Shown: piece after piece, positions 8,311 through 16,125 of the stretch
Position numbering within the stretch: position 1 is the first letter of the stretch
Layout: every line of letters starts with the position of its first letter
NCBI GenBank assembly: GCA_900552885.1
Contig: USBM01000012.1
Span: forward strand, 1 to 18,756
From: an uncultured Clostridium sp.
Lineage (GTDB): Bacteria > Bacillota > Clostridia > Lachnospirales > Lachnospiraceae
Reading direction: 5' to 3'
DNA length: 18,756 nt
Notes under the pieces: generated by a model
The model's input: only the letters and a program-made list of their open reading frames with translations
Told to the model about the DNA's origin: nothing
Databases searched by the model: none
Made by a program: the position numbers and the translations under genes

Positions 8311-9102
8311 TTATTTGTTCTGGAAAGGAACTACTTTCAACTTCTTCTCTTTGTCTTTCTCTAAGAAGTTACCCATTCCAGCCTTCTGATCTTCTGTCTC
8401 AAAACAATCACCGAATAACTTCTCCTCGATCACGATTGCCTGATCCATATCTACCTGTAATCCATCGTTAATTGCCTTCTTGCAGTTACGAACTGCAATT
8501 GGAGCCTGTGCAGCAATACCTGCAGCAAGCTTCTTAGCGGCCGGAATCAGCTCCTCTAATGGATATACCGCATTCACAAGGCCAATACGATATGCCTCAT
8601 CTGCCTTGATGTTACGTGCTGTGTAGATCATCTGCTTTGCCATTCCAGGACCAACCAGACGAGCCAGTCTCTGCGTTCCACCAAATCCAGGTGTAATTCC
8701 AAGACCTACCTCAGGCTGTCCAAAGATTGCATTCTCAGAACAGATACGAATATCACAGCTCATAGAAATCTCGCATCCACCACCTAAAGCAAATCCGTTT
8801 ACTGCTGCAATAACAGGAATTGGAAATGTCTCTAACTTACGGAATACGTCATTACCTTTCTTACCAAATGCTTCACCCTCAGCCTTAGTAAGAGTAGACA
8901 TCTCTCCGATATCAGCACCTGCAACAAATGACTTCTCGCCTGCACCGGTTAATACTAATGCTCTCGTAGCATCTAAATCTACCGCATCTAATGTTGCATT
9001 CAACTCCTCTAATACCTGGCTGTTCAAAGCATTAAGTGCCTTTGGACGATTGATTGTAATAACACCTACAAATCCGTCCTGCTCATATGTGATAAATTCC
9101 AT
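8311..9102 (-). CDS. crt: 3-hydroxybutyryl-CoA dehydratase (crotonase)
   Basis: Crt dehydrates 3-hydroxybutyryl-CoA to crotonyl-CoA. The 263-residue protein is a standard crotonase: SFVAGADIGEMS and ALGGGCEISMSCDIRI form the oxyanion-hole and substrate region, and the two expected catalytic glutamates are E111 and E131 (in FGQPEVGLGITPGFGGTQRL). The open frame extends to an ATG at 9132. The start at 9102 is chosen because GAAGGAGA at 9110-9117 sits 7 bases ahead of it and the family begins with this residue. It follows thl by 45 bases. Confidence 0.96.
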   Translation of the reverse strand: MEFITYEQDGFVGVITINRPKALNALNSQVLEELNATLDAVDLDATRALVLTGAGEKSFVAGADIGEMSTLTKAEGEAFGKKGNDVFRKLETFPIPVIAAVNGFALGGGCEISMSCDIRICSENAIFGQPEVGLGITPGFGGTQRLARLVGPGMAKQMIYTARNIKADEAYRIGLVNAVYPLEELIPAAKKLAAGIAAQAPIAVRNCKKAINDGLQVDMDQAIVIEEKLFGDCFETEDQKAGMGNFLEKDKEKKLKVVPFQNK

Positions 9103-9109
9103 GATTGAA

Positions 9110-9117
9110 TCTCCTTC
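9110..9117 (-). promoter_or_regulatory. Ribosome binding site deciding the crt start
   Basis: GAAGGAGA is 7 bases before the ATG at 9102. The upstream in-frame ATG at 9132 would place this site inside the coding region. Confidence 0.8.
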
Positions 9118-9147
9118 ATTAAAATACTGCAAACTACCGTCTATGAA

Positions 9148-10329
9148 TTAGTCTCTCTCTACGATAGTAGAGCAGCCCATACCACCGCCGATACAAAGTG
9201 TAGCAAGACCTTTCTTCGCATCCTTCTTAACCATCTCGTGTAATAATGTAACAAGGATACGGCATCCAGAAGCTCCTACCGGATGTCCAAGTGCAATTGC
9301 ACCACCATTTGGATTCAACTGCTCATCTGTAAATCCAAGATCTTTCTGTACAGCGATTGACTGTGCAGCAAATGCCTCATTAGCCTCGATGATATCGAAG
9401 TCCTCAATCTTGTATCCTGTCTTAGCCATTACCTTCTTAGTAGAAGCAACAGGACCTACACCCATGATAGAAGGATCAACACCACCTAATGCACCAGCAA
9501 CAAATGTAGCCATAGGTGTAACACCTAACTCTTTTGCTTTCTCTTCACTCATAACAACAACTGCTGCTGCACCATCATTAATTCCTGATGAGTTAGCTGC
9601 TGTAACGATTCCATCTTTCTTGAATGCCGGGCGAAGCTTAGCAATGCTCTCTGCTGTTGTACCAGGACGTGGACCTTCATCTGTATCAAAGATAACAGTC
9701 TCTTTCTTCTTCTTAACTTCTACAGGAACGATCTCGTCTTTGAATGCACCAGACTCAACTGCTGCTGCTGCCTTCTGCTGAGACTTAGCTGCAAATGCAT
9801 CTAACTCTTCTCTTGTGATACCATACTTCTCACATACGTTCTCAGCAGTGATACCCATATGATAATCATTAAATGCATCCCATAATGCATCATTAACCAT
9901 GGTATCCACCATAGTGTTGTTACCCATTCTATATCCGAAACGTGCCTGCTTTAATGCGTAAGGAGCCATAGACATATTCTCCATACCACCTGCAACAACG
10001 ATATCAGCATCGCCAGCCTGAATCATCTGAGCAGCCATATTGACACAGTTAAGACCTGAACCACAAACAACGTTAACGGTTACGGCCGGTGTCTCAATTG
10101 GTAAACCTGCGTTAATAGATGCCTGACGTGCAACGTTCTGACCAAGACCTGCCTGGATTACACAACCCATATATACATGGTCTACCTGATCAGCAGGAAC
10201 GCCTGCTCTTTTAATAGCTTCCTTAATAACAATAGAACCTAAAACTGGAGCTGGAGTTGTGCTTAATCCACCACCCATAGTTCCGATTGCTGTACGACAA
10301 GCGCCAGCTAAAACAACTTTTTTTGACAT
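9148..10329 (-). CDS. thl: Acetyl-CoA C-acetyltransferase (thiolase)
   Basis: Thiolase condenses two acetyl-CoA to acetoacetyl-CoA, committing carbon to butyrate. The 393-residue protein has the biosynthetic thiolase catalytic set: nucleophile C89 (VVCGSGLNCVNMAA), H349 (NPNGGAIALGHPVGASG) and C379 (LATLCIGGGMG). A CGGAGGA site lies about 9 bases before the ATG. It is the first gene of the six-gene operon, with its promoter 60-90 bases upstream. Degradative thiolases share the fold; the operon context settles the biosynthetic direction. Confidence 0.96.
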   Translation of the reverse strand: MSKKVVLAGACRTAIGTMGGGLSTTPAPVLGSIVIKEAIKRAGVPADQVDHVYMGCVIQAGLGQNVARQASINAGLPIETPAVTVNVVCGSGLNCVNMAAQMIQAGDADIVVAGGMENMSMAPYALKQARFGYRMGNNTMVDTMVNDALWDAFNDYHMGITAENVCEKYGITREELDAFAAKSQQKAAAAVESGAFKDEIVPVEVKKKKETVIFDTDEGPRPGTTAESIAKLRPAFKKDGIVTAANSSGINDGAAAVVVMSEEKAKELGVTPMATFVAGALGGVDPSIMGVGPVASTKKVMAKTGYKIEDFDIIEANEAFAAQSIAVQKDLGFTDEQLNPNGGAIALGHPVGASGCRILVTLLHEMVKKDAKKGLATLCIGGGMGCSTIVERD

Positions 10330-10391
10330 AATGAAATATCCTCCGTTTAAAATTTTGCTGATGAAAAGAAATCATCACACAATCTGTTCCC

Positions 10392-10420
10392 ATGATAACA
10401 TATATTTTTTTAAGTTGCAA
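10392..10420 (-). promoter_or_regulatory. Promoter of the thl-crt-hbd-bcd-etfB-etfA operon
   Basis: On the minus strand TTGCAA (10415-10420) and TATCAT (10392-10397) are separated by exactly 17 bases of A/T-rich spacer. Transcription would start near 10385, giving a leader of about 55 bases before thl. Confidence 0.7.
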
Positions 10421-10447
10421 CCAAATATACCCACGCAAACCTTGAAA

Positions 10448-10466
10448 AACATACCCATTTTATGTT
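10448..10466. promoter_or_regulatory. Inverted repeat upstream of the butyrate operon promoter
   Basis: AACATA (10448-10453) and TATGTT (10461-10466) are an exact 6-bp inverted repeat with a 7-base spacer. It lies about 27 bases upstream of the -35 element and 25 bases after the radical-SAM gene stop. It could be a regulator site for the operon. It could also be a weak terminator for the upstream gene, since T runs flank the stem on both strands. The sequence does not match the Rex consensus TTGTTAAnnnnTTAACAA. Confidence 0.35.
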
Positions 10467-10490
10467 CTTTTTTTAAAACAAAATTCGACT

Positions 10491-12455
10491 TTAACGTTTT
10501 TTATTTGCATGTCCTTTTCGCATAGAATTACCATTTGAGGACCTTCGATCATTTTCCAAACCCTTTCTGTGCCTCATTTTGTTATGATTCCCAAGCGTTT
10601 TTGGGTGATTCCGGCTCTGGTCTGTTTTCTCCTGTCTGCCCTTCTTATCATGTTCTGCCTTAAACTTTCTTGGAGGGATCAGACAATTCCTGTCAAATCC
10701 GATCAGATCATTCCTTCCCGCCTTAAGCAGCGCTTCTTTCACCAGTTCATAATTCTCCGGCACTCTGTACTGGATCAATGCCCTTTGCATTGCCTTCTCA
10801 TGTGGATTCTTCGGCACATACACTTCCTGCAGCGTTCTTGGATCAACACCTGTATAATACATACATGTTGACATTGTCGATGGGGTTGGATAAAAATCCT
10901 GCACCTGCTCCGGCATATATCCAAGATCCCGGATATGTTCCGCTAACGTCACCGCTTCCTTTAGTCCGGAACCCGGATGCGACGACATCAGATACGGCAC
11001 CAGATATTGTTCCTTACCAATCCTCTTATTGATCTGATAAAATTTATCAACAAATCTGCGATATACTGCATTTTCCGGTTTACCCATCATCTTAAGCACC
11101 GGATCTGCTACATGCTCCGGTGCAACCCTCAGCTGACCACTAATATGATACTGACATAATTCCTTCAAAAAATCATCTTTCGGATCTGCCAATACATAAT
11201 CAAACCGGATTCCCGATCGAATAAAGACTTTCTTCACACCAGGAAGCGCCCGTAATTTCCGCAGTAGTTCAATATAATCAGTATGATCTGCTTTCAGATT
11301 CTTACATGGCTGCGGAAACAGACACTGTTTATTGGTACACACTCCCACCTTTAACTGTTTCTGACAAGCCGGTGCCCGGAAATTCGCCGTCGGTCCACCC
11401 ACGTCATGAATATATCCTTTGAAATCCGGATCCTTCGTCATGAGAATTGCTTCCCTGACCAGAGATTCGTGACTTCGGCACTGTACAATACGTCCCTGAT
11501 GAAAGGTAAGTGCACAGAAACTGCATCCTCCAAAACATCCCCGATTACTTGTCAGCGAAAATTTGATCTCTGCAATTGCTGGAACCCCACCCATTTTTTC
11601 ATAAGACGGATGATAATTTCTCATATATGGAAGCTCATACACGTCATCCATCTCCTGCATTGTCAGCGGCATAGCTGGTGGATTCTGCACCACATATCGT
11701 TTCTCGCCATATTTTTCAATCAAAGGCTTTGCAGAAAACGGATCCGTATTCTGATATTGAATTGCAAAGCTTTTTGCATATTCAATCTTATCTTCAATCA
11801 TCTGTTGATACTCCGGTAGTACGATTCCATCATATACCTGTTCAATCTCCCTTGCCTTATAGACCGTGCCTGCAATAAATGTAATATCCTCCACTGCAAG
11901 TCCACTGTCCAACGCATCTGCCACTTCAACAATTGCATGTTCTCCCATTCCATAGATCAACAGATCAGCACCCGAATCCATCAGAATAGAGCGTTTTAGC
12001 TTATTTGACCAATAATCATAATGTGCCATACGCCGCAGACTCGCTTCAATTCCTCCGATAATAATCGGTACATCCTTATAGGTTCTTTTGATCAAATTAC
12101 AATATACAGTTGTTGCATAATCCGGTCGTTTTCCCGCAACTCCACCCGGTGTATAAGCATCCGTTCTCCGTCGTTTTTTCGATACCGAATAGTGATTAAC
12201 CATAGAATCCATATTACCGGCATTTACCAGGAAGCCAAGCCTTGGCCTCCCAAATTCCGTGACACTTGCATCATTCTTCCAGTCAGGCTGAGGAAGAATT
12301 GCTACCTTATAACCATGCGCTTCTAACACTCTTGATATAATTGCAGTACCAAAAGAAGGATGGTCTACATACGCATCCCCTGTCACACAGACAAAGTCCG
12401 GCTGTACCCATCCTGCTTGTTTCATTTCCTGTCTTGTAATTGGTAAATATCCCAT
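10491..12455 (-). CDS. YgiQ family (UPF0313) radical SAM protein
   Basis: The 654-residue protein matches the YgiQ/UPF0313 family of radical SAM enzymes with an N-terminal B12-binding-like domain; the reaction is unknown. The N-terminus (PDFVCVTGDAYVDHPSFG) is characteristic. The 4Fe-4S motif CxxxCxxC is C307, C311, C314 (RGCFGGCSFC). Further family landmarks are the PIIIGGIEASLRRMAHYDYW segment and DFYPTPSTMSTCMYYTG. The last 60 or so residues are a low-complexity, strongly basic tail without a recognised fold, as family members often have variable tails. It begins 17 bases after mreB with a weak AGGA ribosome site and is probably co-transcribed with it; no functional link is apparent. Confidence 0.93.
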   Translation of the reverse strand: MGYLPITRQEMKQAGWVQPDFVCVTGDAYVDHPSFGTAIISRVLEAHGYKVAILPQPDWKNDASVTEFGRPRLGFLVNAGNMDSMVNHYSVSKKRRRTDAYTPGGVAGKRPDYATTVYCNLIKRTYKDVPIIIGGIEASLRRMAHYDYWSNKLKRSILMDSGADLLIYGMGEHAIVEVADALDSGLAVEDITFIAGTVYKAREIEQVYDGIVLPEYQQMIEDKIEYAKSFAIQYQNTDPFSAKPLIEKYGEKRYVVQNPPAMPLTMQEMDDVYELPYMRNYHPSYEKMGGVPAIAEIKFSLTSNRGCFGGCSFCALTFHQGRIVQCRSHESLVREAILMTKDPDFKGYIHDVGGPTANFRAPACQKQLKVGVCTNKQCLFPQPCKNLKADHTDYIELLRKLRALPGVKKVFIRSGIRFDYVLADPKDDFLKELCQYHISGQLRVAPEHVADPVLKMMGKPENAVYRRFVDKFYQINKRIGKEQYLVPYLMSSHPGSGLKEAVTLAEHIRDLGYMPEQVQDFYPTPSTMSTCMYYTGVDPRTLQEVYVPKNPHEKAMQRALIQYRVPENYELVKEALLKAGRNDLIGFDRNCLIPPRKFKAEHDKKGRQEKTDQSRNHPKTLGNHNKMRHRKGLENDRRSSNGNSMRKGHANKKR

Positions 12456-12472
12456 TCTTTTTATCCTAATTA

Positions 12473-13459
12473 TTACTTCTTATTCAGAAAATCAACTGAC
12501 TTCCCTGCACCAACTACCACTGCTTCCAATGCAGTAGGTGCAACATAAGCATGAATTCCTGTGCTTTCTTCTACTAAACGATCCATACCATAAATCAAGC
12601 TTCCACCACCACTTAACACAATGCCATGCTCCGCAATATCTGCAATCAACTCCGGCGGTGAGATCTCCAATACATTATGAATCGTATCTAATATCTGTGC
12701 CGTCACTTCCGCAAATGCTTCAATTGTCTCTTCAGATGATACAATGATTCTTGCAGGAAATCCCGTCACAAGATCTCTTCCTTTTACCTCCATGGTAACC
12801 GGCTCTTCTCTTGGATATACCGATCCAATCGTCATCTTGATTCGCTCCGCAGTCGGTTCCCCAATCAACAGATTATATGCTCTACGAATATACTTGATCA
12901 TTGCCTCATTATAATCATCTCCGGCAAGCTTTAATGAATTACTCTCAACAATTCCTCCAAGAGAGATCACCGCAACATCACTGGTTCCTCCTCCAATATC
13001 CACAATCATATTACCACGCGGAAGAGAAATATCAATATCTGCACCAATTGCAGCTGCAATCGGCTCTTCCATAATATCCACATGCTTTGCACCTGTATGA
13101 TATACCGCATCCTCTACTGCACGTTTTTCAACCTCTGTTACACCACTTGGAACACAGACACAAATTCTCGGCCTGCTTAACATCCTCTTCTTCTGCATCG
13201 CCGTCTCAATAAATGCCTTCAGCATACGCTCTGTTACCGTAAAATCTGATATAACCCCCTGTTTCAACGGGCGGATCACCTCAATATTATCCGGTGCCTT
13301 TCCCATCATTAACTTTGCTTTCTGTCCGATTGCAATCAGACGTTTAGTTCTCTTTTCAAATGCCACAACGGATGGTTGATTGATTACAATACCTTTTCCT
13401 TTTACATATACAAGAACATTAGCTGTCCCCAAATCAATTCCGATATCCATGTCAAACAT
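12473..13459 (-). CDS. mreB: Rod shape-determining protein, MreB/Mbl family actin homologue
   Basis: MreB polymerises under the membrane and guides the cell-wall elongation machinery. The 328-residue protein has the actin-fold nucleotide-binding elements: phosphate-1 motif IGIDLGTANV (6-15), EEPIAAAIGA (131-140), phosphate-2 motif VDIGGGTSDVAVISLGG (153-169) and the adenosine motif VLSGGGSLIYGMD. A GGAGG site is about 10 bases before the ATG. Whether it is MreB, Mbl or MreBH cannot be settled; the usual mreC-mreD partners are absent here, which suits an additional paralogue. It follows the pseudo-AAA gene but has its own promoter after that gene's terminator. Confidence 0.94.
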   Translation of the reverse strand: MFDMDIGIDLGTANVLVYVKGKGIVINQPSVVAFEKRTKRLIAIGQKAKLMMGKAPDNIEVIRPLKQGVISDFTVTERMLKAFIETAMQKKRMLSRPRICVCVPSGVTEVEKRAVEDAVYHTGAKHVDIMEEPIAAAIGADIDISLPRGNMIVDIGGGTSDVAVISLGGIVESNSLKLAGDDYNEAMIKYIRRAYNLLIGEPTAERIKMTIGSVYPREEPVTMEVKGRDLVTGFPARIIVSSEETIEAFAEVTAQILDTIHNVLEISPPELIADIAEHGIVLSGGGSLIYGMDRLVEESTGIHAYVAPTALEAVVVGAGKSVDFLNKK

Positions 13460-13498
13460 ATACTTTCTTCCTCCGTTACTCTATATCCAAACTACCTA

Positions 13499-13528
13499 AT
13501 TATCATAAATCCACATACATAATATCAA
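13499..13528 (-). promoter_or_regulatory. Promoter of the mreB - radical-SAM transcript
   Basis: TTGATA (13523-13528) and GATAAT (13499-13504) are 18 bases apart on the minus strand, each matching five of six consensus positions. The -35 element touches the end of the terminator hairpin of the upstream gene. Confidence 0.65.
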
Positions 13529-13573
13529 AAAATACAGAAAAAACAAATACTTTTTTGCTTTTTCTGTATTTTT
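13528..13573. terminator. Terminator after the pseudo-AAA coiled-coil gene
   Basis: A perfect 15-bp stem, AAAAATACAGAAAAA (13528-13542) with TTTTTCTGTATTTTT (13559-13573), has a 16-base loop and T runs on the outer side on both strands. It starts 27 bases after the stop codon at 13600 and separates this gene from mreB. Confidence 0.8.
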
Positions 13574-13599
13574 CCCGTTATTGTTTATTGATTTGGTAA

Positions 13600-16122
13600 T
13601 TATTCAAAATCCGATGATACTAAATGATGCTCCTGCTCACCCGATGTCATCTCACGGTTATGTGCCTTAGAAACTGCATTGTCTACAATTTTCAATACAC
13701 GATCCAGATTACCACTCTCTACTTCCTGCATTCTTCTGCGAAGATTATTCTCAGCACCCGGCTCACACGGATAGCCCAACTGGGTTGCATGATTCTTCGC
13801 AATCTCAAATACATCCATATCTGTAATTCTGTGAACCTGGATCAAATGCTTAAATTGATTAGAAATAGAAACATTCTCTTTGAAGATTCTTGATAATGTC
13901 TCAATCTGTCCTGTCATAATTACGATCACATCATTATCCGGATTAGTTACAATCTGATAGATCTCTTCTAATTTCTCATTTGTGATGATACCTGCATTCT
14001 CAATCACAAGACATCCACCCTGTAACTTACCAATGGCGTCTCCAATATTAGCACGATTCAAAGCATTACCTTTAATCTTTGCAATTGTCTTATTCTTACA
14101 TATTCCCAACGCATAGAAACTTCTTGCAAAATCCTCTGCGATCGTGGTTGTACCAAATCCATACTGACCTAATATAACCATATTGCGAGGCTCCGACGGA
14201 TGTGCATTGATATACTGAATAGCATTGACGATCTGATCACTAATTGCATTCACTGTTAAATACTTACCAAGGAATTGTTCCGCTCCAACCGGAAGTACAT
14301 AACCACCAGAAGCACTTGCTGATGTAGCCTTTTTAGCTTCTTCCTCCGCTTTCCGTCTTGCTTCTTCGGCTGCTTTTCTTGCCTCTTCTTCCGCTTTCCG
14401 TCTTGCTTCCTCTTCGGCTGCTTTTCTTGCCTCTTCTTCCGCCTTCCGTCTTGCTTCTTCTTCGGCTGCTTTTCTTGCCTCTTCTTCCGCCTTCCGTCTT
14501 GCTTCTTCTTCCGCTGCTTTTCTCGCCTCTTCTTCCGCTTTCCGTCTTGCTTCTTCTTCCGCTGCTTTTCTTGCCTCTTCTTCCGCTTTCCGTCTCGCTT
14601 CCTCTTCGGCTGCTTTTCTCGCCTCTTCTTCCTGACGTTTACGAGCTTCCTCCATCTCACGTGCTTTTATCTCTGCTTCGTGAATTCGACGTTGCTCCTC
14701 TTCTGCTTTTCTCATTGCCGCTGCAGCAGCCTGACGTTTCTTCTCTTCCTCTGCCCGTCTTGTTTCCTCTTCGGCTTTCACCTTTGCTTCTTCTGCTTTT
14801 CTTCTCTCTTCTGCCTCAGCTGCCATTCGAGCTTCTTCCGCTTTCTTAGCTGCATCTTCAGATGAATGGTCCGAAGCTACAAAACTCATATCATCATCGT
14901 CATCATCATCAAAATCAATATTATATGCACTCTGTACATCATTGCTCTCTACCGGACGCTGTCTGACAGGAACAACACTGATTACATCTCCATTCTCATC
15001 CACAAAGGAATCTTTCTTCGGTGGTTCATTCTTAGGTTGAACATGCTGTGGTTCCGTACCGGATGATACCCAGCTTACTTCTTCTTCCTTATTATCATCC
15101 CAAGCGCCCCTTCCATCATCTACAATGATCGTGCTGCTTCCTCCAACAACTTGTACCGGTTCCGGAACCGGTGCATGTGGCTTTGCAGTTTGTGGATTAT
15201 GTACTGGTTCTGCCGGCTTTGGAATTTCTGTCTGAGGTTTAGATTTCTCAACAGCAGCATTAATCTCCTCCGTATTAAGCGTAACTGTACTTTCCTCTGC
15301 CCCGATAGAAATTCCCGATTTATCTGTAGGTGTAATATCAATTCCAAGACCACCGCCTTGTACACTCGAACCGTTTAAACTTTGCTGTCCCCTTGTTGGG
15401 TTCGAAAGACTAGGACCATCTCCTGTTGGGTTTGACAATGTCGGACCATTACCCAGCCCTCCAATGCCACCAGAAATACCTCCACCAAGACCAACAGACG
15501 GAGCTTCTTTCTTTTCCTGCTCTGGAGTAATACCCGCTGCCTTCATTCGCTTCTTCTCTTCTAACTTTGCCATCTCTTCCGGAGATATGGTCCGGAATTG
15601 TGGTTTTGTATTATTAGAAGATGACTTCTGCCCTGATGCCGCTTTCTTCTCCTCTTCCTTCTGTGTTGCAGCAGCTTTTGCCGCTTTTTCTTTTTCAACT
15701 TGTGCTCTGATTGCTGCAATTAATGCCTCTGTTTGATCCATTTTCTTTTCCTGCACCCGCCTTTCTGCCTCAATCTTAGCTTCCTCTTCCGCTTTAAATC
15801 TGGCTCTTTGTTCCTCCTCCGCTCTGGCTGCCGCCAACCGCTGTTCCCTCTCAGCCGCAAGCTTCGGATTTCTTTTGATCTCTTCTTCCTCTTCCCTTTG
15901 TTTTCTTGCTGCAGCCCGTTGTTCAAAAGCCAAAGCCTTCAAACGTTGTTCTTCCTGCTTCTTTGCTAATGCCTCTTTTGCAGCCGCTACCTCAGCCTCT
16001 CTCTTCATCCGAAGTTCTCTCATCTGAGGTGTCTCCTCCAACTCACCTGAGCCAAAAGAACTATTATTCAAATTGCGAGAACGATTATTCCCGTTATTAC
16101 CACCTTTTAATTGAATCCCCAT
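13600..16122 (-). CDS. Coiled-coil / single-alpha-helix protein with a degenerate AAA-like C-terminal domain
   Basis: I do not recognise a named gene for this 840-residue protein. It has a charged helical N-terminus (about 30-160) and a Gly/Ser/Pro-rich linker with an Asp run (D405-D411). A long E/K/R/A helix follows (about 415-600), including six tandem copies of a 16-residue unit. The C-terminal P-loop-like domain spans about 640-825. It resembles an AAA fold: G652-QYGFGTTT aligns with Walker A and CLVIENAG (704-711) with Walker B, and VIVIMTG (732-738) looks like a sensor-1 strand. The P-loop lysine is T658, Walker B has Glu-Asn instead of Asp-Glu, and no arginine finger is evident, so ATP hydrolysis is doubtful. 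No signal peptide or membrane span is seen. It starts 3 bases after the TPR gene stop with no clear ribosome site, suggesting translational coupling. Function is unknown; a structural role is inferred. Confidence 0.85.
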   Translation of the reverse strand: MGIQLKGGNNGNNRSRNLNNSSFGSGELEETPQMRELRMKREAEVAAAKEALAKKQEEQRLKALAFEQRAAARKQREEEEEIKRNPKLAAEREQRLAAARAEEEQRARFKAEEEAKIEAERRVQEKKMDQTEALIAAIRAQVEKEKAAKAAATQKEEEKKAASGQKSSSNNTKPQFRTISPEEMAKLEEKKRMKAAGITPEQEKKEAPSVGLGGGISGGIGGLGNGPTLSNPTGDGPSLSNPTRGQQSLNGSSVQGGGLGIDITPTDKSGISIGAEESTVTLNTEEINAAVEKSKPQTEIPKPAEPVHNPQTAKPHAPVPEPVQVVGGSSTIIVDDGRGAWDDNKEEEVSWVSSGTEPQHVQPKNEPPKKDSFVDENGDVISVVPVRQRPVESNDVQSAYNIDFDDDDDDDMSFVASDHSSEDAAKKAEEARMAAEAEERRKAEEAKVKAEEETRRAEEEKKRQAAAAAMRKAEEEQRRIHEAEIKAREMEEARKRQEEEARKAAEEEARRKAEEEARKAAEEEARRKAEEEARKAAEEEARRKAEEEARKAAEEEARRKAEEEARKAAEEEARRKAEEEARKAAEEARRKAEEEAKKATSASASGGYVLPVGAEQFLGKYLTVNAISDQIVNAIQYINAHPSEPRNMVILGQYGFGTTTIAEDFARSFYALGICKNKTIAKIKGNALNRANIGDAIGKLQGGCLVIENAGIITNEKLEEIYQIVTNPDNDVIVIMTGQIETLSRIFKENVSISNQFKHLIQVHRITDMDVFEIAKNHATQLGYPCEPGAENNLRRRMQEVESGNLDRVLKIVDNAVSKAHNREMTSGEQEHHLVSSDFE
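14338..14622 (-). repeat. In-frame 48-bp tandem repeat, six copies
   Basis: Six head-to-tail copies encode ARKAAEEEARRKAEEE (residues 501-595 of the 840-residue protein). Five copies are 48 bp and the last in protein order is 45 bp, lacking one glutamate codon. Copies differ only at scattered synonymous positions, which implies recent duplication or gene conversion. Confidence 0.95.
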
Positions 16123-16125
16123 AAC

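Noticed and set aside
9103..9132. Longer crt start giving ten extra residues
   Set aside because: The strong GAAGGAGA site is inside this extension and correctly placed for the ATG at 9102.
9389..9781. 130-codon + strand reading frame
   Set aside because: It lies wholly antisense to thl, which has full family conservation; it has no ribosome site or family features.
10430..10490. Rex operator upstream of the butyrate operon
   Set aside because: No TTGTTAAnnnnTTAACAA-like sequence with more than a few matches is present; the AACATA/TATGTT repeat is different in sequence and spacing.
12473..13459. DnaK/Hsp70-type chaperone, because of the shared actin-like ATPase motifs
   Set aside because: The length of 328 residues, the DIGIDLGTANVLVYVKGKG start and the absence of a substrate-binding domain fit MreB, not DnaK.
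14338..14622. Regularly spaced repeats that could be mistaken for a CRISPR array
   Set aside because: The copies are directly adjacent without unique spacers, keep the reading frame and have a coding explanation.
14358..14849. A + strand reading frame of 163 codons made almost entirely of Leu, Pro and Phe, resembling a membrane protein
   Set aside because: It is the antisense of the Glu/Lys/Arg/Ala repeat helix; the repeat codons (GAA, GAG, AAA, AGA) read as Leu/Phe/Ser on the other strand. No ribosome site, and the opposite frame is clearly the real gene.
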